DNA from: Desulfosporosinus orientis DSM 765
GTDB taxonomy: Bacteria; Bacillota; Desulfitobacteriia; Desulfitobacteriales; Desulfitobacteriaceae
Direction of reading: 5' to 3'
Length of the DNA stretch: 64,000 nt
Assembly: GCF_000235605.1 (NCBI RefSeq)
Contig: NC_016584.1
Span: 4,012,001 to 4,076,000 of the forward strand
This document shows positions 40,179-49,781 of the stretch, one piece after another. The notes under the pieces were generated by a model. It was not told the origin of the DNA. It saw nothing but the letters and a program-made list of their open reading frames with translations, and did not search any database. Position 1 is the stretch's first letter. Each line of letters begins with the position of its first letter. A program made the position numbers and the translations under genes.

Positions 40179-40808
40179 ATCGTTGATTTCCAAGATATCA
40201 CGATAAATTTTCAAGGCTTCTGTCACATCATTAGCATAAAAATCAGCACCGGTAAATTCTTTAACATCTTGGTTAACGGGATATCCTCCCACCACAACTT
40301 TTACTTTATCTCTCAGCCCGGCTTCAGCTAACAGTTCGACCACACGTTTGATGGAACCCACGCAAAAAGAAATTAAAACACTGATGCCCAGAATAGATGC
40401 TTTTGTCTCATTAACAGCTTGGACAAACCTCTCCGGCGTCACATCAACACCGAGATCATGAACCTTATATCCGGAAGATCTTAAGAGATAGATGACAATA
40501 TTTTTACCCAGATCATGGATATCCCCTTCTATGGTTCCCATGACAATAGAAATTCCTTTTTCCGAACCATTCATGGGGATATAAGGCTCTAAGACCCGCA
40601 TGACCCCCTTAAGAATTTCTTCCGACATGATCAAATCGGAAAGATAGTAATGACTGTCACTATATTTTTCTCCAACGATTTCCACTCCCCGTCGGCAGCT
40701 CTCAATAATCTGCAAAGGAGTGTGACCGCCTCGGATTCTTTCTTCAACCAGCATCAGAGTTTTTTCTTCATCAAGGTCTGCCATAGCTATTTGCAGTTCG
40801 TCTTTCAC
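40158..40808 (-). CDS. Second corrinoid (B12-binding) methyl-carrier protein
   Basis: 216 residues, same layout as the 36916-37545 product: a helical cap (EERIRGGHTPLQIIESCRRG) then the B12 domain with GDIHDLGKNIVIYLLRSSGY, LGISVLISFC and KVVVGGYPVN. Start is GTG 40808, with GGAGG 8 nt upstream; the TTG at 40823 would sit on that site. It begins 20 nt after the gntR stop, so regulator and carrier share a transcript. Two carriers beside one methyltransferase pair suggests a second, distant partner or a regulatory role. Confidence 0.88.
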   Translation of the reverse strand: MKDELQIAMADLDEEKTLMLVEERIRGGHTPLQIIESCRRGVEIVGEKYSDSHYYLSDLIMSEEILKGVMRVLEPYIPMNGSEKGISIVMGTIEGDIHDLGKNIVIYLLRSSGYKVHDLGVDVTPERFVQAVNETKASILGISVLISFCVGSIKRVVELLAEAGLRDKVKVVVGGYPVNQDVKEFTGADFYANDVTEALKIYRDILEINDSSVSEL

Positions 40809-40828
40809 CTTAAGAACCTCCAATTAGC

Positions 40829-41593
40829 TTAATCTTTTTTATACCATCCGTCATAACTTGTCAATTTATATCGGTCCCCCCGGTAAACGGCCTTACTCCA
40901 GCCTACGGGCTTAAGGTCTTGGTCATAGATCGTCTGCTCAATTAAGAATACTGGTGAGTTAGGGGCAATCCCGAGTATCCCTGCTTCTTCTGCCGTACAG
41001 GCCGCAACCTGGAGAACCTTTTTGGCACTCATGGGTACATACTCCGTATGGGAAGCGATAAGACCGGGCAGACTGGGATCTTTCAGTTCTGATTCCAGGA
41101 TGGGCATACTCTTACTATAGATGGTATATTTAACTTCGTAGGAAAGACGTTCATCCTCAGCGGAAAGGACCGTTCGAAAAAATAAAAACCGCTTAAAATC
41201 TTCTCCTACCTGAAATTTTTCTCGAAGCTCCTTATCTGCTTTGATAATTCTTGCTTCCAATAAGGTGGTTTTATAATTTAAACCTCTTTTTTTAATTTCT
41301 TCATTAAAATCATTAAGTTCAAAAACAATATTATCTAATTTAGGTGTGGCAACAAACGTTCCCCTGCCTTGCTGGGCATAGACCATACCTGCCGACACTA
41401 ATTCTGCAATCGCTCTTCGCACCGTCATGCGGCTGATTTCGAACCGGGAAGAGATTTCATGCTCAGTGGGCAGACATTCCCCCGGTTTGAGATCCCCTCT
41501 CCGGATTTGTCCTTCGATGAGCTTATAAAGCTGATAATAGATGGGAATCACTGAATTCTTGTCGATCATTTCTGTTTGAATCACCAAAAACAC
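40829..41593 (-). CDS. GntR family regulator with UTRA ligand domain
   Basis: Up to 254 residues: winged helix (LPTEHEISSRFEISRMTVRRAIAEL, GMVYAQQGRGTFVA) and a UTRA effector domain ending LIEQTIYDQDLKPVGWSK. Such regulators usually repress and release DNA on binding a small metabolite. The start is uncertain: GTG 41593, GTG 41584 (AGGTG 6 nt upstream) and ATG 41569 are all possible. The promoter contains a perfect palindrome just past the -10 box, fitting autorepression, and the core recurs before the methyltransferase unit. Confidence 0.88.
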   Translation of the reverse strand: MFLVIQTEMIDKNSVIPIYYQLYKLIEGQIRRGDLKPGECLPTEHEISSRFEISRMTVRRAIAELVSAGMVYAQQGRGTFVATPKLDNIVFELNDFNEEIKKRGLNYKTTLLEARIIKADKELREKFQVGEDFKRFLFFRTVLSAEDERLSYEVKYTIYSKSMPILESELKDPSLPGLIASHTEYVPMSAKKVLQVAACTAEEAGILGIAPNSPVFLIEQTIYDQDLKPVGWSKAVYRGDRYKLTSYDGWYKKD

Positions 41594-41607
41594 CTATTTC
41601 TAACTGT

Positions 41608-41623
41608 AATTGTCTATACAATT
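41608..41623. promoter_or_regulatory. GntR operator in its own promoter
   Basis: AATTGTCTATACAATT, an inverted repeat lying in the early transcribed region, about 14 nt after the -10 box at 41642-41637. Core TGTATAGACA recurs at 40010. Confidence 0.65.
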
Positions 41624-41636
41624 GAACTTTTGGCTA

Positions 41637-41665
41637 ATTCTAGCATGCCCCTTTCTGGGTGTCAA
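41637..41665 (-). promoter_or_regulatory. Sigma-A promoter of the gntR unit
   Basis: Minus strand TTGACA (41665-41660), 17-nt spacer, TAGAAT (41642-41637). The TGTCAACA at 41660-41667 also pairs with TGTTGACA at 41682-41689 as an inverted repeat around the -35 region. Confidence 0.78.
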
Positions 41666-41760
41666 CAGGTCATTGACGGGGTGTTGACAGTGCCGGTTAC
41701 CCTCTCTACTCTATCCTGAAAAATGGAACCCGAAAGCCCCAAAACAGTCTAAAGTACCCG

Positions 41761-42020
41761 TGGACCCGAAAGTAAGGGCAGATTCGTCCATAGAAGCGAA
41801 CCCATTGCATGGAGAGGCGGTAAAGCCCACAAGACGGCGCGGGTGAACGGAGCCACAGGTTAACATCAGGTACTACCCGGAGGTTTGGCGGAGTCCCGCG
41901 CCGGCGAGTGGGCGAGCCTCGGAATGCTGCGGTGAGCGGATATGGCGAAGCTGCCCGACCCCGGGAGCACTCATTTTCATCGTCTGATGGTACAGCGGAA
42001 GGGCATGGGTGTCCACCCTG
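41761..42020 (+). ncRNA. GC-rich structured element, candidate noncoding RNA
   Basis: About 63% GC over 41821-42000, against clearly lower flanks, and no credible gene. Perfect helices nest inside one another: GAGGC 41814-41818 with GCCTC 41916-41920, GCCCAC 41825-41830 with GTGGGC 41908-41913, and GGCGCGGG 41836-41843 with CCCGCGCC 41895-41902. The internal loops are short. A 5' hairpin pairs TGGAC 41761-41765 with GTCCA 41786-41790 around CCC(GAAAGTAA)GGG, and a 3' hairpin GGGT-GTCC-ACCC lies at 42007-42018. GAAA-type loops favour the plus strand. It lies between the asnS terminator and the gntR promoter. Family not recognised; a HEARO/omega-type transposon RNA or a group I/II intron relic should be tested. 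Confidence 0.6.
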
Positions 42021-42030
42021 TTTTTCACCC

Positions 42031-42078
42031 AAAAAGTAAAACATCCCCACTCCACTGTTAATGGTGAAGGAGGATGTT
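42031..42078 (-). terminator. Terminator after asnS
   Basis: Minus strand hairpin from AACATCC (at 42078) to GGATGTT (ending 42040), with interior mismatches, followed by TTACTTTTT. Confidence 0.8.
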
Positions 42079-42086
42079 AAGCTCAA

Positions 42087-43484
42087 CTAAAACTCACAGA
42101 AATTTGCCGTCCTGGGGAATGCGATGACATCCCGGATATTAGACATTCCTGTCAAATACATGATCATCCGTTCAAAACCCAAACCATACCCGGCATGGTT
42201 TACGCCGCCATAGCGCCTAAGGTCCAGATACCACCAATAGTCTTCTGCACTTAAACCCAATTCCTGCATACGGCTTTCTAAAACATCTAAGCGCTCTTCA
42301 CGCTGGCTGCCGCCGATAATCTCACCCACCCCGGGAACAAGGAGATCCATGGCTGCTACCGTTTTCTGATCTTCATTTAAGCGCATATAGAATGCTTTAA
42401 TATCTTTCGGATAATCCGTAACAAAAACCGGTTTTTGGAAAATCGTCTCAGTAAGGTAACGTTCATGCTCAGTCTGCAAATCCATTCCCCAGCGTACAGG
42501 ATACTCGAATTTTGCCTTCTCTTTTTCCTTTTCCAGGATTTCTACAGCTTCAGTATAAGTAGTGCGGACAAAGTCTGAGGTTAGAATATTCTCTAGACGT
42601 TTAAACAAAGACTTATCCACAAAATTATTGAAGAAGGCCATCTCCTCAGGGGCGTTGTCTAAAGCATACTGAATGAGATATTTCATCATTTCTTCCGCTA
42701 AATTCATGTCGTCCGCAAGGTTAGCGAAAGCAATCTCCGGCTCAATCATCCAAAACTCTGCGGCATGCCGGGCGGTATTAGAGTTTTCAGCCCGGAAGGT
42801 TGGTCCAAAAGTGTAAACATTGCGAAAGGCCATACAATAGGTTTCAACATTAAGCTGACCGCTTACAGTCAGGCTGGTAACCCGCCCAAAAAAATCTTTG
42901 CTGTAGTCCACATTCCCTTCCTCATCTTTAGGAGGCTGAGCTAAATCTAAGGCTGTGACCTTGAACATTTCTCCGGCACCTTCAGCATCGCTCCCCGTGA
43001 TGATTGGAGTATGTACATAAACAAATCCCTTTTCCTGAAAAAACTTGTGAATAGCATAGGCTATCACCGACCTCAAGCGAAAGACAGCAGCAAAGGTATT
43101 GGTACGGGGGCGCAGGTGGGCAATGGTGCGCAAGTACTCGAAGGTATGCCGTTTCTTTTGAAGGGGGTAATCCGCAGCTGCTATGGAAAGAATCTCAATG
43201 GTTTCAGCCTTTAACTCAAAGGGCTGTTTTGCTCCCGGTGAAGGAACAAGCTCTCCTTGAACGCGGATGGCAGAACTGATTGAGAGCTTGCCAACTTCAG
43301 CAAAGTTTTCGAGACTTTCTTCAAAAACCACTTGGATGTTCTGAAAGAAGCTCCCGTCATTAATTTCTATAAAACCAAAGGCTTTAGAAGTACGCAGGGT
43401 GCGGACCCAACCGGATATTTCTACTTTCTGGTTAAGAAACCGATTTGTCTCTCTGTAAATTTCTTTGACAGTTGCCAATTGCAT
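42087..43484 (-). CDS. asnS: Asparaginyl-tRNA synthetase
   Basis: 465-residue class IIb synthetase. The N-terminal OB fold ([26 protein letters not shown]) binds the anticodon; class II motifs 2 and 3 are [21 protein letters not shown] and [21 protein letters not shown]. AsnS-type sequence rather than AspS is supported by the short insertion pattern and [13 protein letters not shown]. With gatCAB in the same window, the organism can make Asn-tRNA directly and use the amidotransferase for Gln-tRNA. Confidence 0.95.
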   Translation of the reverse strand: MQLATVKEIYRETNRFLNQKVEISGWVRTLRTSKAFGFIEINDGSFFQNIQVVFEESLENFAEVGKLSISSAIRVQGELVPSPGAKQPFELKAETIEILSIAAADYPLQKKRHTFEYLRTIAHLRPRTNTFAAVFRLRSVIAYAIHKFFQEKGFVYVHTPIITGSDAEGAGEMFKVTALDLAQPPKDEEGNVDYSKDFFGRVTSLTVSGQLNVETYCMAFRNVYTFGPTFRAENSNTARHAAEFWMIEPEIAFANLADDMNLAEEMMKYLIQYALDNAPEEMAFFNNFVDKSLFKRLENILTSDFVRTTYTEAVEILEKEKEKAKFEYPVRWGMDLQTEHERYLTETIFQKPVFVTDYPKDIKAFYMRLNEDQKTVAAMDLLVPGVGEIIGGSQREERLDVLESRMQELGLSAEDYWWYLDLRRYGGVNHAGYGLGFERMIMYLTGMSNIRDVIAFPRTANFCEF

Positions 43485-43562
43485 TAAGCCTTCCTCCTGA
43501 AAGTCTGTTGTTACATGTCATTATTTCCTAATTCTTAATTATACCTGATCTAGATTCTAACA

Positions 43563-45584
43563 TCAAATTTTGAATCTCTGGCTTTGATTCTTTAATGCTT
43601 CCATTAAAGCTACTAACTCTCCAATATTCTCAACAATCGTACGGATTGTCCCACTCACGGCATCCATTGATGCCGCCATTTCCTCTATTGCTGATGCATC
43701 TTCTTGGCACATACCTGAGATTTCAGAAACCGACTTGTCTATAACTCCAACCATCTGCACAACTTGCTGAACTTCACCTTCCATTTCCCCAAGAAGCTGA
43801 GCAGTTGATTGAGTACCTTGTGATATGTCCGTAAATTGCCTTAGGGCTTGTTCTCCAATCTCTATCTGGTCTTGAATCAAATGCCCTGCTTCTTCCGATA
43901 CTTGGGCCGACTTTTCGGCATTAAGAGCCACTTGGTCGATTAACCCGGCAATCTTAGCGGCGCTTTCTTTCGATCCTTCAGCCAATTTACGGACTTCTTC
44001 AGCTACTACAGCAAACCCTCGCCCTGTTTCACCGGCTCGAGCAGCCTCGATGGCAGCGTTAAGAGCCAATAAATTCGTTTGCTCTGAAATTCCGGTAATG
44101 ATTTGCGTAATTCCCCGAATGTCCCTCGTCTGTTCTTTAAGGATTTGACTCTCTGTTTGAATTTCTTCCACTTTTTTGGCAAAGGTCTGCATTTTAGCTG
44201 CCAGCTTGTTCATAATCCCCTCTCCGCTGGCTGTCCGATTGGTGACATCCTCCGTACCGGCTAGGATTCCCTCCATATGTTGCGCCAAGGCTTGAACACT
44301 TTGATTGATTCCTTCACTTTGCGCACTCATCTCACCCGTTCGATAGGCAATAGTCTGTGCTCCATTAGCGACCTGACTGACGCTCTTGCCTATTTGCTCA
44401 GTGCCTTGTGAAGTTTCATCGATGGCTGCGGAAATCTCTTTAGTTGAATTCTCCACCTGCCCTATTGCTTGATTGATGGATATTAGTATTTCTTTGGTGT
44501 TTCCCAGCATACTTTTCATAGCCAGGGCCAGGGTTTCCAACTCTCCGTACCATTTTGTCTGAATATCAATGCTTAAATTTCCTGTCGCCAGTACACCTGC
44601 ATCATTGGTTAGCTGAAGGATAGGACTGGTTAGACTTAAAGAGACAAAATAACCTGCTGCTATTCCCAGGACCAAGACGCCTAAGCCTGCCAGCAAGATA
44701 GAACGTTTTAAGGCGCTAAGTTGTTGTACTATTTTTTCCCGGGAAACTACGGTTTTTATGTACCCCTTTATTTCGCCGCGATAATCTCGAAAAGGAATGA
44801 GGGAGACACTGAACCTGCCGTCTTCACTCTCTGTAAATTGAGCGTCCCCATTCTTGAGAGCTTTAAGCATACTTTCTGAAACAGGATAAGAATCTGAACC
44901 TGTACCCGCCAATAATCCGCCATTGTTCTTCACCTTCTCAATTTGTGAGGCTGAAAAATCAAGAAGATAGATGTAATAATCACCTGGTTTTTTCTTTTGT
45001 AAAGCTTTTAGAAAATCTTCGCCAAAGTCCATACCATATTCTGCAGTACCAACCCATTGATCTTGATACTGAATCGGTACTACTACTCGAAATCCATAGC
45101 CTTCAACCCCTTCTTCCAGCCCTTCCACAATTCTATGTTCTTTATTGGCTGTCACCACCGTAGGCCGAATACTGGAAAGGTCATCCCCTAATTTCTTTGG
45201 AGCATGGGCGCGGTAGAAAGAAACAGCCGGAGAGAGGTGAAACTGAAGTTGGCTGAAGCCTTCCTTTTTTATCTCATCAAAAACAGGTTGAACAAGACGT
45301 GCTACCTCTGCCCGGTCTCGTTGGGCAAAGGCCTGGGCAACCTCAGGATTTTTGGTTAGGGACAGCACCGAGGACCTGGCTCGATTTAAGCGATTGGTAA
45401 ATTCATCGTCTATCCCTTGCTCCACAAGCTTTTCTGTTTGAACTTCACTGGTTCTAAGGAGCTTTTTGGCATTCCAAAAACTTATTCCGGATATAGCTGT
45501 TACAACGAGAATAACAACTAGACTGGTAACCACTGTAATTCGAGTTTTAATAGACATGGAACCAATTTTCTTCTTGGTCGGCAT
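43563..45584 (-). CDS. Methyl-accepting chemotaxis protein
   Basis: 673-residue membrane chemoreceptor. A first membrane helix (about 15-37) leads to an extracytoplasmic double-Cache-like sensor region with the DUF-type [21 protein letters not shown] segment. A second helix (about 290-313), HAMP and the cytoplasmic signalling hairpin follow, with the conserved tip [38 protein letters not shown]. The sensor begins near residue 60 with helices typical of sensors for small acids. No che genes are adjacent. Ligand unknown. Confidence 0.93.
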   Translation of the reverse strand: MPTKKKIGSMSIKTRITVVTSLVVILVVTAISGISFWNAKKLLRTSEVQTEKLVEQGIDDEFTNRLNRARSSVLSLTKNPEVAQAFAQRDRAEVARLVQPVFDEIKKEGFSQLQFHLSPAVSFYRAHAPKKLGDDLSSIRPTVVTANKEHRIVEGLEEGVEGYGFRVVVPIQYQDQWVGTAEYGMDFGEDFLKALQKKKPGDYYIYLLDFSASQIEKVKNNGGLLAGTGSDSYPVSESMLKALKNGDAQFTESEDGRFSVSLIPFRDYRGEIKGYIKTVVSREKIVQQLSALKRSILLAGLGVLVLGIAAGYFVSLSLTSPILQLTNDAGVLATGNLSIDIQTKWYGELETLALAMKSMLGNTKEILISINQAIGQVENSTKEISAAIDETSQGTEQIGKSVSQVANGAQTIAYRTGEMSAQSEGINQSVQALAQHMEGILAGTEDVTNRTASGEGIMNKLAAKMQTFAKKVEEIQTESQILKEQTRDIRGITQIITGISEQTNLLALNAAIEAARAGETGRGFAVVAEEVRKLAEGSKESAAKIAGLIDQVALNAEKSAQVSEEAGHLIQDQIEIGEQALRQFTDISQGTQSTAQLLGEMEGEVQQVVQMVGVIDKSVSEISGMCQEDASAIEEMAASMDAVSGTIRTIVENIGELVALMEALKNQSQRFKI

Positions 45585-45649
45585 AGAAAATCTCCCCTGT
45601 TCATTAGTAGATTTTGCATGAGCTCAAAATAGTTGCGGACATAAATTAA

Positions 45650-45676
45650 CCTCGAAGAGAACATAACTCTCCGAGG
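45650..45676 (-). promoter_or_regulatory. Leader hairpin upstream of the chemoreceptor gene
   Basis: CCTCGAAGAG-N7-CTCTCCGAGG, about 66-92 nt before the start codon. On the minus strand TTAATTT follows, so it could act as an attenuator. The classic c-di-GMP riboswitch motifs were looked for and not found. Confidence 0.4.
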
Positions 45677-45806
45677 CCTATGCTTAAGCCTTTTATCTCA
45701 TCACCAGCAATAATAAGCCAACCCCTTTCGAAAACCGACATTATAATTCAAAATTTTTAGTTAAAAGTATAATACACTTAGAACATCAAAATTAAATGCA
45801 ATAGAA

Positions 45807-45848
45807 ATGACAAAAACTATGTCTTTTAAAAGACATAGTTTTTGTCAT
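45807..45848. terminator. 42-bp perfect palindrome, bidirectional terminator
   Basis: Arms of 21 nt with no mismatch, built around AAAAAGTATGTC-type sequence: one arm runs ATGACAAAAACTATGTCTTT plus T, the other is its exact complement. Stem followed by TTTTT on both strands. It overlaps the stop codon of the TudS-like gene and lies upstream of the chemoreceptor leader. Confidence 0.85.
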
Positions 45849-46342
45849 GACTTATCATATCCTTGGTCTTGGCAAAGCAGCTCTTTCAGCCTTTCCTCGT
45901 TTAAATCTTCTTCTGAATAAATTGGGATATTGTGTTCCTTCAGCAGAGCGGCTGTGACGCCCTGACCGGGAATTCTGGAGTGGCTAAAGCTGCCGTCATA
46001 AATATGGTTAACTCCGCAGGAAGGGCTTCTTTCCTTGAGAATGGCTGCGGATACCTTAAACATTTTAACGAGTTTAAGAGTTTCCTGAGCCCCTCTGATA
46101 AAATAACCGGTAACCGCTTCCCCCTGTTCTCCTTTAATAAGGCTTCTTCCTCTCAGAACCTCCTGACCGGTTCCCTGAATAATCTCTACGGGTTCCCTGG
46201 GAGTAGGCAAACCGCCCAACTGTTCCGGACAGACAGGGATAAATCTTCCCCATAAGCAGTATTTCTGCAGCAAAGAATGAGCATTTGACTCTCCGTTATA
46301 CTTTGTATTTAAACCAAGCAAACAGGCACTTACTAAAATCAT
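45845..46342 (-). CDS. DUF523 family protein (TudS-like thiouracil desulfurase)
   Basis: 165 residues with the three conserved Cys of DUF523: VSACLLG (Cys7), PVCPEQLGG and KERSPSCGVNHIYDG, expected to hold a [4Fe-4S] cluster. A member of this family, TudS, removes sulfur from 2-thiouracil; other substrates are possible. Typical start MILVSACLLGLNTKYNG. It begins 6 nt after the MutS-like gene stop, so they are cotranscribed. Confidence 0.88.
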   Translation of the reverse strand: MILVSACLLGLNTKYNGESNAHSLLQKYCLWGRFIPVCPEQLGGLPTPREPVEIIQGTGQEVLRGRSLIKGEQGEAVTGYFIRGAQETLKLVKMFKVSAAILKERSPSCGVNHIYDGSFSHSRIPGQGVTAALLKEHNIPIYSEEDLNEERLKELLCQDQGYDKS

Positions 46343-46348
46343 GGTTTT

Positions 46349-48154
46349 TTACACTCCTTCAACCTCGATACCAGCCATTTTAATCAGATACATAGCGTTG
46401 CGGGTTGTTGAAATTCCAAGGCGAAGTTTATAGTCAAAATGTATTTCATCATTTTCGTAATACTCACGAAAATGAAAATTGCGAATCCCCCCCCTGCTTT
46501 CCTTTTCCATATCTCCCAGCTCCAAGTCGTGAGTTGAAACCATGCCCATGGCCCCAGCTTTACTCAATTGCCGTATCAAAATCTTGGCTCCTAAATGTCG
46601 ATCCTGGGAATTCGTTCCTTTGAATATTTCATCTAAAAGAAAGAAAATATTCCCTTGCTCTTTGGTAGCCAGAACAATCTGTTTTATTCTTAACAGTTCT
46701 GCGTAGAAGGAAGAAATGCTTTCCCCTAAATTGTCACTAACCTGCATGCAGCTGTATAACTGCAGCCGGGAACAGCTAAAACTCCGGGCGTACACCGGTG
46801 CTCCTGCATAAGCCAAAACCAGATTAATACCTACTGTACGCAGCAGCGTACTTTTCCCAGACATATTAGAGCCTGTTATTAACAAGATTCCGGAGTGTTT
46901 ATCAATGGTAAGGTCATTACAAACGGCCCCCCGCAAAAGAGGATGTCCCATTCTCACAGCCCTAATTCCTGACTCTGCCGGGTTAATTTCGGGAAAGGTC
47001 CAATCCGGATGATCATAATGAATACCGGCCAGACTGGATAAGGCCTCAAATTCGGCAATCGTTTCCAACCAGCGGCCAAGAAACCGGCCTGATTTTTCTT
47101 TCCAGGATTCTAAAGCAATCATGCACTGGATGTCCCAGAGGGTCAGGATATTAACGATTAAAAAAATAGCATTATCCCGGTTGGCTATCATGTCCGTTAT
47201 AGCGGCTAGTTTTTTGATTTGTTGAAACGCAGGGGTTCCTTCACGATTAGGTAAACCCTCTTTCAGATCCTGTAAGTACTCTGCCTGAAAAGAGCGTCTT
47301 TCGATTCTCGCCAACATTTTCTCATAGATTTTAATGCTTTCCTTATAAGGATAAACCGCCTTTAAAGCCTTTCCCCTCTGTTTGCCTGCAAAAAGAATTA
47401 GTGACTGAATGATAATACCCAACAATGGGTACCAAAATGATAGCTTACCTGTCAGCAAATAAATAAGCAAAAAGCTAATGGTCACTATGGGCAGAGCCCG
47501 GGCCAAAATCAAAACTCTAAGCCGCAGGTAGCTTTCATCGTAGGTTTTGGCCCATTGGATGATTCCTTGAGGGGAACTCATTAACCCTTTTGCCATACAG
47601 GCTTCCGCCAAAAACCGCTGCCGCCAGGAAAGATTTTTAGAAAGTTCTCGTACAGCCTCTTGCCGGCTCAGGATTTTTTCCCCTTCACTGGGACCTGCTG
47701 TCAGCCACTCTTTCAGGGTTTCCCGGCCTCGAAAGGTTTTTGCCGTATTAATCCATTGAAAGAGTGAATTCAGGCCAAACAGGTCTAAATCCTCAGAAAA
47801 GGGATGATCGGCATTTTTAAAGTCTTCTCCCTTATCGGGAAAGGATTTCCACTCCCCCGCCAGGCGCTGCAGGGATTGAGCATAGTTTTCAAAGAGGATT
47901 TGCCGGTAAAGATGCTTTCTTCTTAAACTTTGATGCCAAAAGACCAGCCCTATAAAAAGGATGACCGTAAGCAGCACCATGCCTATGCCCAGGGAACGGC
48001 TGTAAATGATATAGAAAAACACTCCCAAGCTCAGACCAACTAGGGAGAGGCCCAATCTTATGTTGCTTAGGCGATTAATCCTTCGATGCAGCTCGCCTGC
48101 TTGCTGGGCATAAAATTCTTTGCGTTTTTCGTAGCGTTCTTTGAGACCGTTCAA
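46349..48154 (-). CDS. Membrane-anchored MutS-like ATPase
   Basis: 601 residues. The C-terminal third is a MutS domain V ATPase: Walker A ITGSNMSGKST (428-436), FLLDEIFKGTNSQDRHLGAK (Walker B and signature), and VSTHDLELG. The N-terminal mismatch-recognition domains are absent; instead there are two membrane helices at about 33-73 and two more at 214-256. It is therefore not a mismatch-repair MutS, and its role is unknown. The TTG start has AGGAGG 7 nt upstream. Coupled to the TudS-like gene downstream. Confidence 0.87.
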   Translation of the reverse strand: MNGLKERYEKRKEFYAQQAGELHRRINRLSNIRLGLSLVGLSLGVFFYIIYSRSLGIGMVLLTVILFIGLVFWHQSLRRKHLYRQILFENYAQSLQRLAGEWKSFPDKGEDFKNADHPFSEDLDLFGLNSLFQWINTAKTFRGRETLKEWLTAGPSEGEKILSRQEAVRELSKNLSWRQRFLAEACMAKGLMSSPQGIIQWAKTYDESYLRLRVLILARALPIVTISFLLIYLLTGKLSFWYPLLGIIIQSLILFAGKQRGKALKAVYPYKESIKIYEKMLARIERRSFQAEYLQDLKEGLPNREGTPAFQQIKKLAAITDMIANRDNAIFLIVNILTLWDIQCMIALESWKEKSGRFLGRWLETIAEFEALSSLAGIHYDHPDWTFPEINPAESGIRAVRMGHPLLRGAVCNDLTIDKHSGILLITGSNMSGKSTLLRTVGINLVLAYAGAPVYARSFSCSRLQLYSCMQVSDNLGESISSFYAELLRIKQIVLATKEQGNIFFLLDEIFKGTNSQDRHLGAKILIRQLSKAGAMGMVSTHDLELGDMEKESRGGIRNFHFREYYENDEIHFDYKLRLGISTTRNAMYLIKMAGIEVEGV

Positions 48155-48418
48155 ATTGGTTCCTCCTGCTCAATTAAAGTTTAGCTCTCTCTCATCTCTA
48201 CCTTTAAACAGGATTGCTATTTTTTATCATATTTTATTTGGAAATATTATGCAATATTAATTACTGTAACGAAAGTTCTCCTTGCCAAAATCAGCTTACC
48301 AAGATTTTTTAAATTATAGTGTTATAGCACAGATTGTAGTAAGATAGTGAATTAGATTAGTGTTTTCCAGAAAATTATGTAGGATAAATGCACAAGCTAC
48401 TTTTAGGAGGACTTAGCC

Positions 48419-49768
48419 ATGGAACAGAACAAAGCAACACTACTAGCTCTGGATTCCCTTTCCATTTACAGAGGCCTGTTGGAGGATCAGGTTCTCAGCA
48501 AACTGAAAGCTCTCCTCCATTGTCTGAACTCAGGCGGCCCAGCAGCTGTTCAGCTCAGCAAGGTTGTTAATGGATATAATGAGTTTTTCTTCGCCTTAGC
48601 AAAAAGCGGAATGACGTCCTTGACGCAATACATCCTTGACTTGCTGATATTTGATGAAAATCCCTTTTCCTTTGCCTGTCAAAGGGGTGAAGAAACCGGC
48701 TGCCAAAGTATTCTGGACAAGGCTGTGTCTCAAGATTTAGCAAATCTGCAGCGGGTGGCCGGGCTAAACGTGAGTGTTTTCAAAGCTGAAATCGCCGAGC
48801 TGTTCTCATCAGAGATAGACAAACTTGTAATAATAGCTCTTCCCGAATGGACAGCAGGATACCAGCCTCTCTGCTGCCCGGAACATATCCAGGACATCAA
48901 AGCCCATTTTTACCGTGCTGAAGATTGGGTCCAGTGCCTGGACGAACTCAAGACTTTCTACCAAAATTACGGCTGCGGGGTATTCGCACGCTATTATGCT
49001 TTCGTCTGGGAAAAAACCACCGGACAAGGTTACCTGAAAGGAATTGATAAACCGGACCCCATCAGCTTAGAGCAACTGGTGGATTATCAATACGAGCGGA
49101 ATAGGGTCATTGAAAACACCCTCCAGTTTCTGAATGGTTTTCCGGCCAATAATGTTCTCTTATACGGTGACAGGGGGACAGGAAAATCCTCAACGGTCAA
49201 AGGCATACTCAACCGCTATCATTCTCAAGGGCTGCGCATGATTGAAATCCCCAAAGCTTATCTGGCTGATTTTCCCTTGATTATTCGGCAATTAAAAAAC
49301 CGCTCCCAAAAGTTCATTATTTTTGTTGATGACCTGGTCTTTGGCGATAATGAGGAAAACTATACCTCTCTCAAAGCGGTTCTGGAAGGGGGATTAGAAA
49401 GTAAAACCCCTAATATCCTGATTTATGCAACTTCCAACCGCCGGCACTTAGTCAAAGAATACTTCAGCGAGCGAGCCGGTTTACAATCAGGCAACCATGA
49501 TGAAGAAGTACATGCCCGGGACAGCATGCAGGAAAAGCTTTCCCTCGCCGATCGTTTTGGCATTAATGTTGTCTTTTCTTCGCCGGATCAAAACCAATAC
49601 CTGGCTATTGTTAAAGGCATTGCTGAGGCCAGAAATCTTAACGCAGACTGGGAACTGCTGCGCAAAGAGGCTTTGCAATGGGCACTTTGGTATAATGGCC
49701 GCTCTGCCCGCACTGCTAAACAGTTCGTGGATTGGTTTGAAGGGCATGTTAGCCTTGGTAATCAGTGA
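48419..49768 (+). CDS. DUF815 family AAA ATPase
   Basis: 449 residues. The N-terminal half is helical and unassigned. The C-terminal half has Walker A YGDRGTGKSSTV (250-257), Walker B KFIIFVDDLVFGD and the sensor region NILIYATSNRRHLVKEYFSER typical of DUF815. A C-terminal lid ends ARTAKQFVDWF. The ATG has AGGAGG upstream. Divergent from the MutS-like gene; 48155-48418 holds only AT-rich promoter-like sequence. Biological role unknown. Confidence 0.88.
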   Translation: MEQNKATLLALDSLSIYRGLLEDQVLSKLKALLHCLNSGGPAAVQLSKVVNGYNEFFFALAKSGMTSLTQYILDLLIFDENPFSFACQRGEETGCQSILDKAVSQDLANLQRVAGLNVSVFKAEIAELFSSEIDKLVIIALPEWTAGYQPLCCPEHIQDIKAHFYRAEDWVQCLDELKTFYQNYGCGVFARYYAFVWEKTTGQGYLKGIDKPDPISLEQLVDYQYERNRVIENTLQFLNGFPANNVLLYGDRGTGKSSTVKGILNRYHSQGLRMIEIPKAYLADFPLIIRQLKNRSQKFIIFVDDLVFGDNEENYTSLKAVLEGGLESKTPNILIYATSNRRHLVKEYFSERAGLQSGNHDEEVHARDSMQEKLSLADRFGINVVFSSPDQNQYLAIVKGIAEARNLNADWELLRKEALQWALWYNGRSARTAKQFVDWFEGHVSLGNQ

Positions 49769-49781
49769 TTAGTCGTTCTCT

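Noticed and set aside
41700-42030. Cobalamin or tetrahydrofolate riboswitch for the corrinoid genes
   Set aside because: No B12-box or THF-type core was found, and the element is not in the leader of the corrinoid genes; the gntR promoter starts downstream of it.
41706-42086. 126-codon minus-strand frame across the GC-rich element
   Set aside because: Composition is Arg/Pro-rich with no domain, it starts inside the asnS terminator, and the DNA forms nested helices instead.
45585-45806. c-di-GMP riboswitch before the chemoreceptor
   Set aside because: The conserved GEMM tetraloop and receptor sequences are absent; only a hairpin is seen.
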